A stretch of 64,000 bases of DNA from Arabidopsis thaliana (Eukaryota; Streptophyta; Magnoliopsida; Brassicales; Brassicaceae): assembly GCF_000001735.4 (NCBI RefSeq), contig NC_003076.8:21455835-21519834 (forward strand), read 5' to 3'. Position numbers and translations under genes: made by a program. Under the pieces are notes generated by a model, which was given only the letters and a program-made list of their open reading frames with translations, was not told where the DNA came from and ran no database searches. Below are positions 21,416 to 29,819 of the stretch, in pieces (within the stretch, counting starts at the first letter, position 1; each line of letters starts with the position of its first letter).

Positions 21416-22435
21416 ATGAACTGTGTTTCTGCATTTGAATTTGTTCCTTCAAGTGCTCTATTTCCATGTGCACAATCATCAATCCCTGCGAAATTTCTTC
21501 ACATTTTGAGCTCAAAAGCCTCGATTTCTCCCAGATGTCGTAGTTTCGCTTCTTCTTCTTCTTCCACAATTCGGAGGAAGCCTCTAACTCTAGTATCTTC
21601 AAAATCTTCAGACGCGGAGGAGGTGTCAGATACGGAGGACGAATGGCTGAAGAAGCTACCAGAGAAGAACAAGCCACTGTATTCGCATAGCTTACCTTGT
21701 ATCGAAGCGTGGCTGAGGAAATTAGGGTTTTACCAAAGTAAAGACGATAGAGCTGTTTGGTTGATTCAGAAACCTGATTGGCATGCTCAACTATCTCTTG
21801 ATGTCACTGATCTCTGCATTAGGTATGAAGCTGATTGCTTTTGTAGTTTCATTGAGTTCCTGAAGTTCTCAGCTCTGAGATGTTGTTGATAAATTCCTGT
21901 TTTTAGTATCCTAAATGAATGATTTCTTAACTAGTTTAAGTGTTTGTGATTGTGTAGTTAAAGCTAGTTGTGTTAACAATGAGGATATTGATGTTGAGAA
22001 GAAGAGTTTGTTTTTAGCTTGGATAAGTATAAAAGTATAGCATAGTGTGATGAATTAACCTCTTGAAGATGATTGTGAAGTGAATCCTAGTTCAGTATTT
22101 GTAGTGCGGAACCGATTGTTATGCGGTTGGTTGCATCCGCTGTTGGTGCTATCTAATCTTGATGTTTTAGTCCAAGGAGTTGAGAATTAGAAGCTAATTT
22201 AATGTCTCTGTGTATCAATCCAACAGACCAAATAAGTTGATGCATTGCCATGTTCTCTGATCATTTCCTTTGGAGTTTCTCTATGTGTAATCCCGCCAAG
22301 TTGGACTAACTAGATTGCTTGTTATGTAGGTACATGAAAAGTGGGCCGGGAAATCTAGAGAGAGACATGGAAAGAAGGTTTAGCTATGCGTTGAGTAGAG
22401 AAGATACCGAGAATGCCATACTTGGAGGACCTTAA
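21416..22435 (+). CDS. Plastid-targeted DUF3143 protein
   Basis: Two exons, 21416-21822 and 22330-22435, join in frame to 170 residues. Residues 1 to about 60 form a Ser-rich chloroplast transit peptide. The domain begins near LPEKNKPLYSHSLPCIEAWL and continues with a Trp-rich core (VWLIQKPDWHAQLSLDV). It ends with the Arg-rich ERRFSYALSREDTENAILGG. This is the cyanobacteria/plastid family DUF3143; its function is not known to me. The intron is long for this window (507 bp). The gene shares a promoter with the Treslin-like gene. Confidence 0.85.
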
Positions 22436-23006
22436 AGAATAAAAAGAGTTTGTTTGAGTATCTTTGTTCTTAAACTTTGCTTTTTCAGTAGTTTCTCGTT
22501 ATATGATGCATTTGCTTGTTTGATCCGAAAACCATTTTTATCACAATTCTTTAGCAGGTACGGTCTTTCAAAACTTGAACAATGAATGTGAAAATTATAC
22601 GCATTTGGAACCAGTAGGTAGATAATCTTACTGCATCCCACATGAAGAACCTATGCATTATCTAAGCTATTACTAATATGTGAAATTTGGTGTGTAGGCA
22701 TCGGTGACTTTATTTACTGATGCATAACTTTCACATCTTCTGTTTCAAACCTTTAGCAAGACTACATTTACGTTAGTCAACTCAAAGTAATGAGAGAAAA
22801 TTAATACATCAAACTTAAACATGAGTTACATATTGAACACAGAATTAAAAGTGATATGTTACTCTTGATTTATCAAATAAAGCCTTGTTTCCTGATACTA
22901 TAAATTCTAAGTTTCTTCCGATATCCAAAACCATCCCAAGCATCTAAGTCTAACATAAAACCAAAAAGAAAGAAAGAAATACGTAGAAAAAGGATTAACA
23001 AGAAAG
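22436..23006. other. Intergenic, with promoter of ECA1-like gene 1
   Basis: The first part is 3' flank of the DUF3143 gene. From about 22755 the sequence is homologous to the promoter of ECA1-like gene 2 (shared GTTAGTCAACT and ATGAGTTACAT). A TATAAAT box lies at 22899-22905. Confidence 0.65.
22899..22905 (+). promoter_or_regulatory. TATA box of ECA1-like gene 1
   Basis: TATAAAT 108 bp upstream of the start codon. The equivalent box is kept upstream of the second copy, consistent with a tissue-specific rather than housekeeping promoter. Confidence 0.6.
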
Positions 23007-23369
23007 ATGGCAACCAAAACTTTTCTCTCAATCTCTTTAATGGTTTCCCTTTGTGCTGCCATTTTTGTCTCTCAAGGAGTAGCTCATATGCAAACACCAC
23101 CAACGGTTCCAGGACTTCTCCTACCTGGCTTACCTATTGATCTTGTAAAATGTTGGTCGTCTCTCTTCAATGTTGAAGGATGTGTGCTCGAGATCGCCAA
23201 ATCAATTTTCTCTGGAAAATTCGAAAATGTCGAAGCCGCATGTTGCAAGGCGTTTTCAACCTTAGATGCTAACTGTTGGCCCCATATGTTTCCGTTGAAT
23301 CCATTTTTCCCTCCTCTCCTCAAGGACAACTGCGCTCGCATTGTCCCCAACTCCCCTACACACAACTAA
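23007..23369 (+). CDS. ECA1-like secreted small Cys-rich (prolamin-like) protein 1
   Basis: An intronless gene of 120 residues. A hydrophobic signal peptide covers about residues 1-26 (FLSISLMVSLCAAIFVSQGV). After a Pro-rich spacer comes the prolamin-like/DUF1278 domain, with six cysteines in the family pattern: KCWSSL, GCVLEI, AACCKAF, ANCWP and NCARIV. The family includes the egg-cell-secreted EC1 proteins and other gametophyte-expressed peptides, so reproductive expression is plausible but not shown here. A near-identical copy lies at 25680, with the thylakoid lumen gene between them. Confidence 0.85.
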   Translation: MATKTFLSISLMVSLCAAIFVSQGVAHMQTPPTVPGLLLPGLPIDLVKCWSSLFNVEGCVLEIAKSIFSGKFENVEAACCKAFSTLDANCWPHMFPLNPFFPPLLKDNCARIVPNSPTHN

Positions 23370-23785
23370 GAACAAGAATTATTGCTGGTCTACGCTTTTA
23401 AATTAGTCATTAGCTCCAAAGTCTAATAAGTTTCAATGTTTATTTTGTTAGCAAAATGTGAACTATATCTTGGAAGAGTTCTCTTTTTATAGTTTTTCTC
23501 AATGACATAAAATTTCAATATTTTCCTTTTATATAATAACTCTTATAAATGTGTTTTGTTGGTTGCACAAAAGAAAAACATTGGAACCGACCAAAAAAAA
23601 AAAACATTGGAACCGACCAAAAAAAAAAACATTGGAAAATCGTACCTCAAAATGCAATAACCAAACAAACCTTCTCATATGGATCCTATAGTATGGTTAT
23701 TTCCGGTTTAGTTGGTTCGGTTCTGTACCGAAATTATATCGAGCGTTTTAACGTTATCCAGAACGAAGCAGAGTAACGAAGAGTC
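23370..23785. other. Short intergenic region with minisatellite
   Basis: 3' flank of ECA1-like gene 1, the ACATTGGAACCGACC minisatellite, and the short promoter of the lumen protein gene. GGTTCGGTT motifs lie near 23713. Confidence 0.6.
23566..23637. repeat. Minisatellite, about 29 bp unit, near three copies
   Basis: Three tandem copies of ACATTGGAACCGACC followed by a run of A; the last is truncated at ACATTGGAA. The number of A residues differs between copies. Confidence 0.8.
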
Positions 23786-25184
23786 ATGGCGATGCTTTTT
23801 CGACCTCCTCCTTCACAATGTAGAAGCTTCTCTCCTTTTGTCTTCAACTACAGCTCCAGAGAAGTTTCTTCGTCGTCTCGTCTCTCCTTGAAAACCTCCG
23901 GCGACGAAGAAAACTGGGTTTCACGTTTCCGGTCGAAATCTCTCAGTTTGGTGTTCTCTGGAGCTCTTGCTCTCGGTTTATCTCTATCAGGTACGTTTCT
24001 TTGTTCCTTTTGACCAAGATCATTTCTTTTTGACTCAATATTGAACAACATGCTCTTTGATTTCAGTAACAATGTGGATGTGTTGCAAAACAATCTAAAA
24101 TATCACAAAGTTAGAATTTTTGTTTACTCTGCAATCTCAAGCTTGTGACTTTAATTACTTGTTGCATTGGCTTATCAAAGTCAGAATTGTGAAATTTCGG
24201 ACCTAGTCTCTTATTCCATAACTATGAACAATGCATATGCAATTTCAAGATTTTAGCTGTCAATAACTTTGAATCTCTTTTTGCAGGCGTGGGGTTTGCA
24301 GATGCAAAAGTTGGTGTTAACAAACCAGAATTGCTTCCTAAAGAGTTCACTTCTGTTATAGATGTTGCTGATTTCCTCTCTAATGGTCAGGTATGCATGC
24401 TTGTACCATCCATCTATTTTTGAGGTTTGATTAAAGCACTTGTTTCTTGTTAATGTCATGTGGATCTATTTGCTTATTCTGTAGATTTTTAGTGTATTTC
24501 TGATTTTGAATGTTTTCGCCGCTTTTGGTTTTCTTTTCTTAATGATGTTGTTCTTTGAGAGTTATAGGAGAAGAGAATTGCTCAAGAAATCGCTAATCTT
24601 GAGAAAGATACAGGATTCAAGTTGAGAGTCTTGGCTCAAAACTATCCCGTTACCCCTGGTATGATATATGCTTGGAAAACAACATACTTGATCTCTATAG
24701 AAGTTTACTTAGTGACATTTCTCTGTGTTTGCAACAGGACTAGCAATCAAAGATTTCTGGCAGGTGGATGATAGCACAATTGTGTTTGTCGCTGACCCGA
24801 CTTTTGGTAACACCCCAAACCTCATTGCTTAAGTTCTTGAAGTATCCAAATGGGAAACTGATTGTGATAACCGGATTTGACACAGGGAACATATTGAATT
24901 TCAATGTTGGAGCTACGGTTGATTTAGACATACCTCGTAGTTTCTGGAGTCGACTGGCTGGGAAATACGGCAATATGTTTTACTGGAAAGAGAAGGCAAG
25001 AAAGCTACCTCGATTAAAAAAACCGATGATCGCCACTTTCTTTGTTTTTTGTTTGCATGTCTAAACTGTTTACAATATGGCTTGAAACCAGGGAGAAGAT
25101 GCATCTATTGAAGCTGCAGTGATGGCGATATCAAGTTGCTTACGAGAACCAGTTGGTCGAAACAACTGTGCAGAGATCCAATGA
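23786..25184 (+). CDS. Thylakoid lumen TPM-domain protein (15 kDa lumen protein type)
   Basis: Six exons (23786-23990, 24287-24390, 24568-24658, 24738-24806, 24886-24995, 25092-25184) sum to 672 nt, 223 residues. The N-terminus has a Ser/Arg-rich stroma-targeting part, then a hydrophobic lumen-targeting segment (SLVFSGALALGLSLSGVGFA) with an ALA/GFA-type cleavage zone, no twin Arg directly before it. The mature part is a TPM/DUF477 domain (LLPKEFTSVIDVADFLS, KDTGFKLRVLAQNYP, WQVDDSTIVFVADPTFGN). Relatives include TLP18.3-like PSII repair factors; a lumenal role is inferred. Intron 5 uses a GC donor (AAG|GCAAG), required for the frame to continue. Confidence 0.85.
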
Positions 25185-25679
25185 AGTATATGACCCCATC
25201 AAGCGTATATGTTATTATCATAATATCATTGTATAGATTGGCACCAAAGAGATACAGAATTTGTAAGAATGAATCCACGTCTAGTAGTAACCTCTCTCCA
25301 TTTCTCAGCTTCACCTACTCAAACAAACAGTTTCAATTGGTTACTTGTATCTTTTAAAACAAACAAATAGAGAAACCAAAATCAATAAACTGGAATAAGA
25401 TATTTCAAATTGTAACAGCGAAACCAGACTCATGTTGAGATACATTTACATTAGTCAACTAACTTAATGTAAGAAAATTCAATACATGAAATCTCTAAAT
25501 GAGTTACATTTTTAGACAACATTTAAAATTGATCTGTTACACTTTGAGTTACTTTTGGTTTATCTAAGAAAAACTTGTTTCGTGATCCTATAAATACTAC
25601 CTTTCTTGCTAAATCCAAAAGCATCCAAACATCTAAACCAAAAAGGAAACAAAACATATCAAAGGGTTAACAAAGAAAG
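25185..25679. other. Intergenic, with promoter of ECA1-like gene 2
   Basis: 3' flank of the lumen gene, then from about 25435 a promoter homologous to that of ECA1-like gene 1. A TATAAAT box is at 25589-25595, 85 bp before the start codon. Confidence 0.65.
25589..25595 (+). promoter_or_regulatory. TATA box of ECA1-like gene 2
   Basis: TATAAAT 85 bp upstream of the ATG, homologous in position to the box at 22899. Confidence 0.6.
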
Positions 25680-26045
25680 ATGGGAAGCAAAACTATTCTC
25701 TCAGTCATTTTGATTGTTTCCCTTTGTGTTGCCATTTTTGTCACTCAAGGAGTAGCTCATATGCAAACACCACCGACGACGGTTCCAGGAATTTTCCCAC
25801 CTGGCTTACCTATTGATCTGGTAAAATGTTGGTCGTCTCTCTTCAATGTTGAAGGATGTGTGCTCGAGATCGCCAAATCAATTTTCTCTGGAAAATTCGA
25901 AAATGTCGAAGCCGCATGTTGCAAGGCGTTTTCGACCTTAGATGCTAACTGTTGGCCTCACATGTTTCCGTTGAATCCGTTCTTCCCTCCTCTCCTCAAG
26001 GATAGCTGCGCTCGTATTGTCCCCAACTCCCCTACACACAACTAA
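25680..26045 (+). CDS. ECA1-like secreted small Cys-rich (prolamin-like) protein 2
   Basis: An intronless gene of 121 residues, paralogue of the gene at 23007. The signal peptide has changed (MGSKTILSVILIVSLCVAIF) and the Pro-rich spacer has one extra Thr and IFPP for LLLP. From PGLPIDLVKCW to the end only one residue differs (KDS for KDN). All six domain cysteines are kept. Expected to be secreted; expression in gametophyte or seed tissue is typical of the family. Confidence 0.85.
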   Translation: MGSKTILSVILIVSLCVAIFVTQGVAHMQTPPTTVPGIFPPGLPIDLVKCWSSLFNVEGCVLEIAKSIFSGKFENVEAACCKAFSTLDANCWPHMFPLNPFFPPLLKDSCARIVPNSPTHN

Positions 26046-26494
26046 GAGCAAGAATGGTTGTTGATCTACACTTTTAAATTAGTAGTTAGCTTCAGAGTAA
26101 TAACCTAAGTTTTATAGTTAAATTCTATGTTGGCAAAATGTGAACTCATATTTTATGAGACCTCTTTATAGGTTTTCTCAATAAAGTAGCAATATTCATC
26201 GAAATCTTTTCTAATGTGTCTTTGTCATATATATACGAATAGTAAGTATAACCACAAATATTTTTGAGATCCTTAAAGCAGAGAAAAGGATATTATAGAT
26301 TAAGATAGAAATGAAAAAGCTCCAATTTTATTTAAACAAACTTAAACTCCAAATTTTATTTAAACAAAACTTAAATACAGTATTGTGCTTCTTGTCTTTT
26401 GGGTACAAAAATTTTCCATTTCAGGCAGGTACCAAGCTAAATTCTCTACAAATCTCTTAGTTTTTCTCAGTAGGAAAAGAATGCAAACAAAGTT
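26046..26494. other. Convergent intergenic region
   Basis: 3' flanks of ECA1-like gene 2 (plus) and the V-ATPase assembly factor gene (minus). A short AACTTAAA.../TTTATTTAAACAAA direct repeat occurs near 26322-26372. Nothing else is seen. Confidence 0.55.
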
Positions 26495-27808
26495 CTATTG
26501 ATTTTTCTTAGTAGTGGGAGTGAACGATGGAGAGCTCTGAGTGAACGATGGAGAGCTCTGAGTGAACGATTTAGAGCTCTGAATCTGATCATCTTTAGAC
26601 GTTTTGATTATAAATAGAAGCGTTTCCACAAGCATCGCCAGAACTAGTCCAAGAATCCCACCAGCAGCACTCTGAAAGGAAAAGAAAAACATGATTCACA
26701 AAAATCCTCTTGATGGTTTTCAGAATCTGACAAAATGAGAGATACCAGAGCGGGGTTGCGGTTGAATAAAGCTCTGAAGGAAGCGTATCCAACCAAATAT
26801 CCAGTGAACATGGTAAGACCAACATGTAAACCTATAAAACGAGTTTGCAAGAAAAGCAAAATCTTCAGTAATGTGTAATACTTTTCCAAGAACAAAGTAA
26901 CCGAGCGACAATGCTTACCAAAACCGAGCTGGTCTTTGTAAGAAGAGAAAGGCTCTTCGACTTGTTTCTTTGGTGTTATATCTTTAACAAGCTCAGCATA
27001 CTCCTTCCTCTCTGCTATTTCTCTGAGCTTCACTAATCTCAGTTTCAGTTCTTCGCTCTATCAATCGAAAAATCAGATCAAATCAAACATGGCGAGACAT
27101 GAAGAGGTTTAAACATAGATAAGGAAAACTTCAAAGAAAGAAACCCAGAAGCATCCTTGAATTACACTCAATAGAACCGCGGCGACGTTTCTTCGATTAT
27201 GCTCAACTTTTCCAATCAATTCAACAGAATTGTGCATATTGGATTTGAATATGAATCGAACAAAACTATGAAACCACAATTTTGTGCTAGTTTTGACCAA
27301 GAGATAACTAGAAATCTTCCATAAATTTCTCTAAACTATACCAAAAGACAAATCTCTTTTGTTGCTGGATTGTTCAAGCAAGTTCAGTATCATCTATCTT
27401 TCAGTGGAAACTATTAACAGCAGATTAGTGAGCAGAAACAGAATCTAATTAGGTCCAATTTCGCCGGATTCCAGATTAAATGAGCCTGATAGCGAAATTC
27501 CCCAGCAAAGAAACTTGATGTAGAAATGGAGGTTCGTGTACCTTTTCTCTGGGTTTGGGACTGGTGAAGACGAAATTGGAGCCGGAGAAAAGTCCCAACA
27601 AATCCGGTCTGGTCGACGGATCGGATCCGGTCCATATAGCGCGGAGCAATTTGTACGGAATGGTGTTCTTCGAGCGAAGATCGGAAGCAATTCCTCTGAG
27701 CTCGTCGGAGAGACGACGATCACCGGAGGCGAGAGCGAGAAACGATCGCAGCGGTTCAGTGGCGGAGAGAATCAGACCAGAGCCATTTTTCGGGTCGGGT
27801 TGATCCAT
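26495..27808 (-). CDS. Vma12/TMEM199-like ER factor for V-ATPase assembly
   Basis: Four exons (27542-27808, 26919-27057, 26746-26831, 26495-26671) sum to 669 nt, 222 residues. Like yeast Vma12, the protein has a soluble N-terminal domain (LSDELRGIASDLRSKNTIPY, then a PRxK-type basic region and ARKEY-like motif). Two membrane segments near the C-terminus follow (GLHVGLTMFTGYLVGYASF and ILGLVLAMLVETLLFIIK). The family acts in the ER to assemble the V0 sector. The cytosolic tail carries a three-fold QSSPSFT repeat instead of a clear di-lysine signal, though it ends KKNQ. The gene is divergent to PHYL2.1, with 545 bp between start codons. Confidence 0.88.
26517..26580. repeat. 21 bp coding minisatellite, three copies
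   Basis: GAGTGAACGATGGAGAGCTC-type unit repeated three times (one base beyond this per unit). It lies in the last exon of the Vma12-like gene and encodes the SFTQSSP repeats of the tail. The 21 bp length keeps the frame. Confidence 0.85.
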
Positions 27809-27941
27809 CTTTGATCGGGTCCAAACACTTGACGTTGTTCAGGCGGGTCGGTTCTCCGCGATGTTTTAAGCAACGTCCAAAATAATATATTTGGATTAGG
27901 TCCCTGACTTATACAAGTATCAAATACAAGACTCTTATCCG

Positions 27942-27981
27942 ACGTGGCAATATTTGATACGTGGCATTACCCTAGCACGTG
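27942..27981. promoter_or_regulatory. ABRE-like ACGTG cluster
   Basis: ACGTGGC at 27942-27948 and 27959-27965, then CACGTG at 27976-27981. Three ACGTG cores within 40 bp is the usual layout of a bZIP/ABRE-type element. Confidence 0.5.
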
Positions 27982-28220
27982 TGAATTACTCGAATCACGG
28001 CGACGAAAGCTTAGTATGGGGGTATTATCGTAAATTTCAAAAAGTGAGTCATTAAACAAAATATTCTATTGGGCTGTATCTATCTTTTTTTCGTTTCGTC
28101 TTCTCCAATAATGATCTCCATTTCTGTTATTTTCCCTAGAAATTTTCGCAAACCCTAAAAAGAGAGAGAAACATAAAAATCTCCATTGAAACAGATTGGA
28201 TTGAGCAAGAGAAAGAGATC

Positions 28221-28232
28221 ATGTATTTCTAA
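28221..28232 (+). other. Upstream ORF 1 in PHYL2.1 leader
   Basis: ATG TAT TTC TAA, a three-codon frame about 120 bp before the main start codon. Relevant only if the transcript begins upstream of it. Confidence 0.35.
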
Positions 28233-28292
28233 AAAGAGAGAGAAATCCTCTGATCTCCTCTCTGATTCGATCGAGATCGCATCATTTCCCTA

Positions 28293-28310
28293 ATGATTTC
28301 AAAAACCTAA
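28293..28310 (+). other. Upstream ORF 2 in PHYL2.1 leader
   Basis: ATG ATT TCA AAA ACC TAA, five codons, 61 bp before the main start. It reads M-I-S-K-T, echoing the main protein start M-I-S-N-P, and its flank resembles that of the true start. Confidence 0.35.
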
Positions 28311-28353
28311 AACGATCTCTTCTTTTTTTTCGCTTCGATCTCCATTGAAAAGG

Positions 28354-29172
28354 ATGATTTCAAATCCAAGTTTATTATCGTACACTTGCATTGCGAAAGG
28401 AACCGTAGTTCTCGCGGAGTTCGTTTCAAGGCAAGAGCCAGGAATCGAAGCTATAGCTTTACGATGCATCGAGAACACGCCTCCTCATCATTCAATGTTT
28501 TCTCATACAGTTCACAAGAAGACGTATACATTCGCAATCGACGATGATTCCTTTGTTTATTTCTCGATTTCTGATGAATCCATGGAGAAACCTGAATCAT
28601 TCTGGGTTTTGAATCGTTTGAGATCAGCTATTGAAGATCTGATTAAAGACGGTGGATCTGATGTTGAGACGCTGATTAATCCTGTTTCTCATTGTCTTCA
28701 ATTGAAGCTTGATCCAGTTTTCGCTGAGATTGTTGGTGTTGTTGATTTGGAATTATTGGATATGGATTTGGTTGGATCACCGAGGAGTGTAGCGAGAGAG
28801 AGTCGAAATCCGAGTATTGATTCATCTAAAGGAAGAAGAGCTGCTTTGATGCCACTTTTGGGGAAACCATTGAAGGCGTTGAAGAAGAAGAAGAGATTGC
28901 ATAATGAAGCAAAAGGGGGAGATTCTTGTGAGGTTGGTTCGATTCAGGAGATATCAGAGAAGAATGTTGATTTATGTGGGAATGGTAATAATGGAGTCTT
29001 ACGCAAGGAACTGAGAAATGGTTTGTTGAGTGATCATCATCATAGACAAAAGGCGAAACAGATTTGGAAGAAACATGTTTGGGTTGTGTTGATGTTTGAT
29101 TTCTGCATCTGTGCTGTTTTGTTTGGAATTTGGCTTTGGATTTGTGAAGGGTTTCAATGCATTCAAGGGTAA
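28354..29172 (+). CDS. PHYL2.1: Phytolongin PHYL2.1 (longin R-SNARE-like without SNARE motif)
   Basis: A single exon of 272 residues from the first true ATG (MISNPSLLSYTCIAKGTVVL). Residues 1 to about 120 form a longin domain (ILAEFVS-type strand, KTYTFAIDDDSFVYFSISDE). Where VAMP7-type proteins have a coiled SNARE motif, this protein has a basic, Ser-rich linker (GKPLKALKKKKRL), the phytolongin hallmark. The C-terminus has one membrane anchor (HVWVVLMFDFCICAVLFGIW) and a short lumenal tail. The family works in the secretory/endomembrane system; the exact role is unsettled. Symbol from memory. Confidence 0.85.
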   Translation: MISNPSLLSYTCIAKGTVVLAEFVSRQEPGIEAIALRCIENTPPHHSMFSHTVHKKTYTFAIDDDSFVYFSISDESMEKPESFWVLNRLRSAIEDLIKDGGSDVETLINPVSHCLQLKLDPVFAEIVGVVDLELLDMDLVGSPRSVARESRNPSIDSSKGRRAALMPLLGKPLKALKKKKRLHNEAKGGDSCEVGSIQEISEKNVDLCGNGNNGVLRKELRNGLLSDHHHRQKAKQIWKKHVWVVLMFDFCICAVLFGIWLWICEGFQCIQG

Positions 29173-29819
29173 AAGTTATCATCATCTGTGTACATCTCCA
29201 AATTCATATTCTTTGAATCTGCATCAAAATTTGATCATTTGACATCTTTTTTCTGGGTATCCGTTTTTTTGGATCAAATCTGATCCCTTTTGTTATCTCT
29301 CTGTTCTTGTCAACTTTTTTCATCTTCTTTGATTTTTAAAGTCGCAAAAAGTGTTGTTTCCAGGAGGAAAACTAGGGTATAGATTGAATCCTGGTTTACA
29401 TGTTAATGATGTTGTTAATTGTACTTTGGAAGTTAAATCATTCACAAGCAAAATGTGTGTTGTTATTATCTCTTTTTTTTTTCTCGCTTCTCTTTTGTTG
29501 TTTGATTCCATAAATGGTGCTGTGATTGAACGTGGGTTACACAATAATAGAGGACAACAAAAGATGGTCTCAGATCCAGTCACACGTTAGTATTTTACTA
29601 GATATATACATTGTATCTTTAGTAGTCGGCGTATTTAAAAATAATATTCCCAACGAAAATGAAAGTGAATCCGTGAATCCAAAATCTGTAAGTCTAAGGC
29701 TTAAGAGTAGAAAGATGATTACATTACAGACATTATAATAAGTGAACGAAGAGGTTTTGGAAATAAGAAACAAAAGAGAGGGAGAAAGTGTTAAATAATG
29801 TGTGTCTCGGTCTCTAGTC
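29173..29819. other. Convergent intergenic region with small peptide frame
   Basis: 3' flanks of PHYL2.1 (plus) and TAP46 (minus). It contains a possible small secreted peptide frame at 29453-29590, listed separately, which could also be part of the PHYL2.1 3' UTR. Confidence 0.5.
29453..29590 (+). CDS. Possible small secreted peptide, 45 residues
   Basis: An ATG-initiated frame. The first roughly 23 residues look like a signal peptide (MCVVIISFFFLASLLLFDSI) with an Asn-Gly-Ala cleavage zone. The remaining 20 or so residues are polar and basic (RGLHNNRGQQKMVSDPVTR). It does not match CLE, CEP, IDA, RGF or PSY motifs that I know. It may be chance, or an unannotated peptide gene or pseudogene. 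Confidence 0.25.
   Translation: MCVVIISFFFLASLLLFDSINGAVIERGLHNNRGQQKMVSDPVTR

Larger units (their letters stand above)
27809..28353. promoter_or_regulatory. Bidirectional promoter, Vma12-like / PHYL2.1
   Basis: Contains a cluster of three ACGTG cores (27942, 27959, 27976) and a telo-box AAACCCTA (28150-28157). The PHYL2.1 leader holds two tiny upstream frames. No TATA box is obvious. Confidence 0.6.

Noticed and set aside
29173-29452. Extension of PHYL2.1 into the downstream frame
   Set aside because: PHYL2.1 ends at a stop after its membrane anchor, the usual end for phytolongins.
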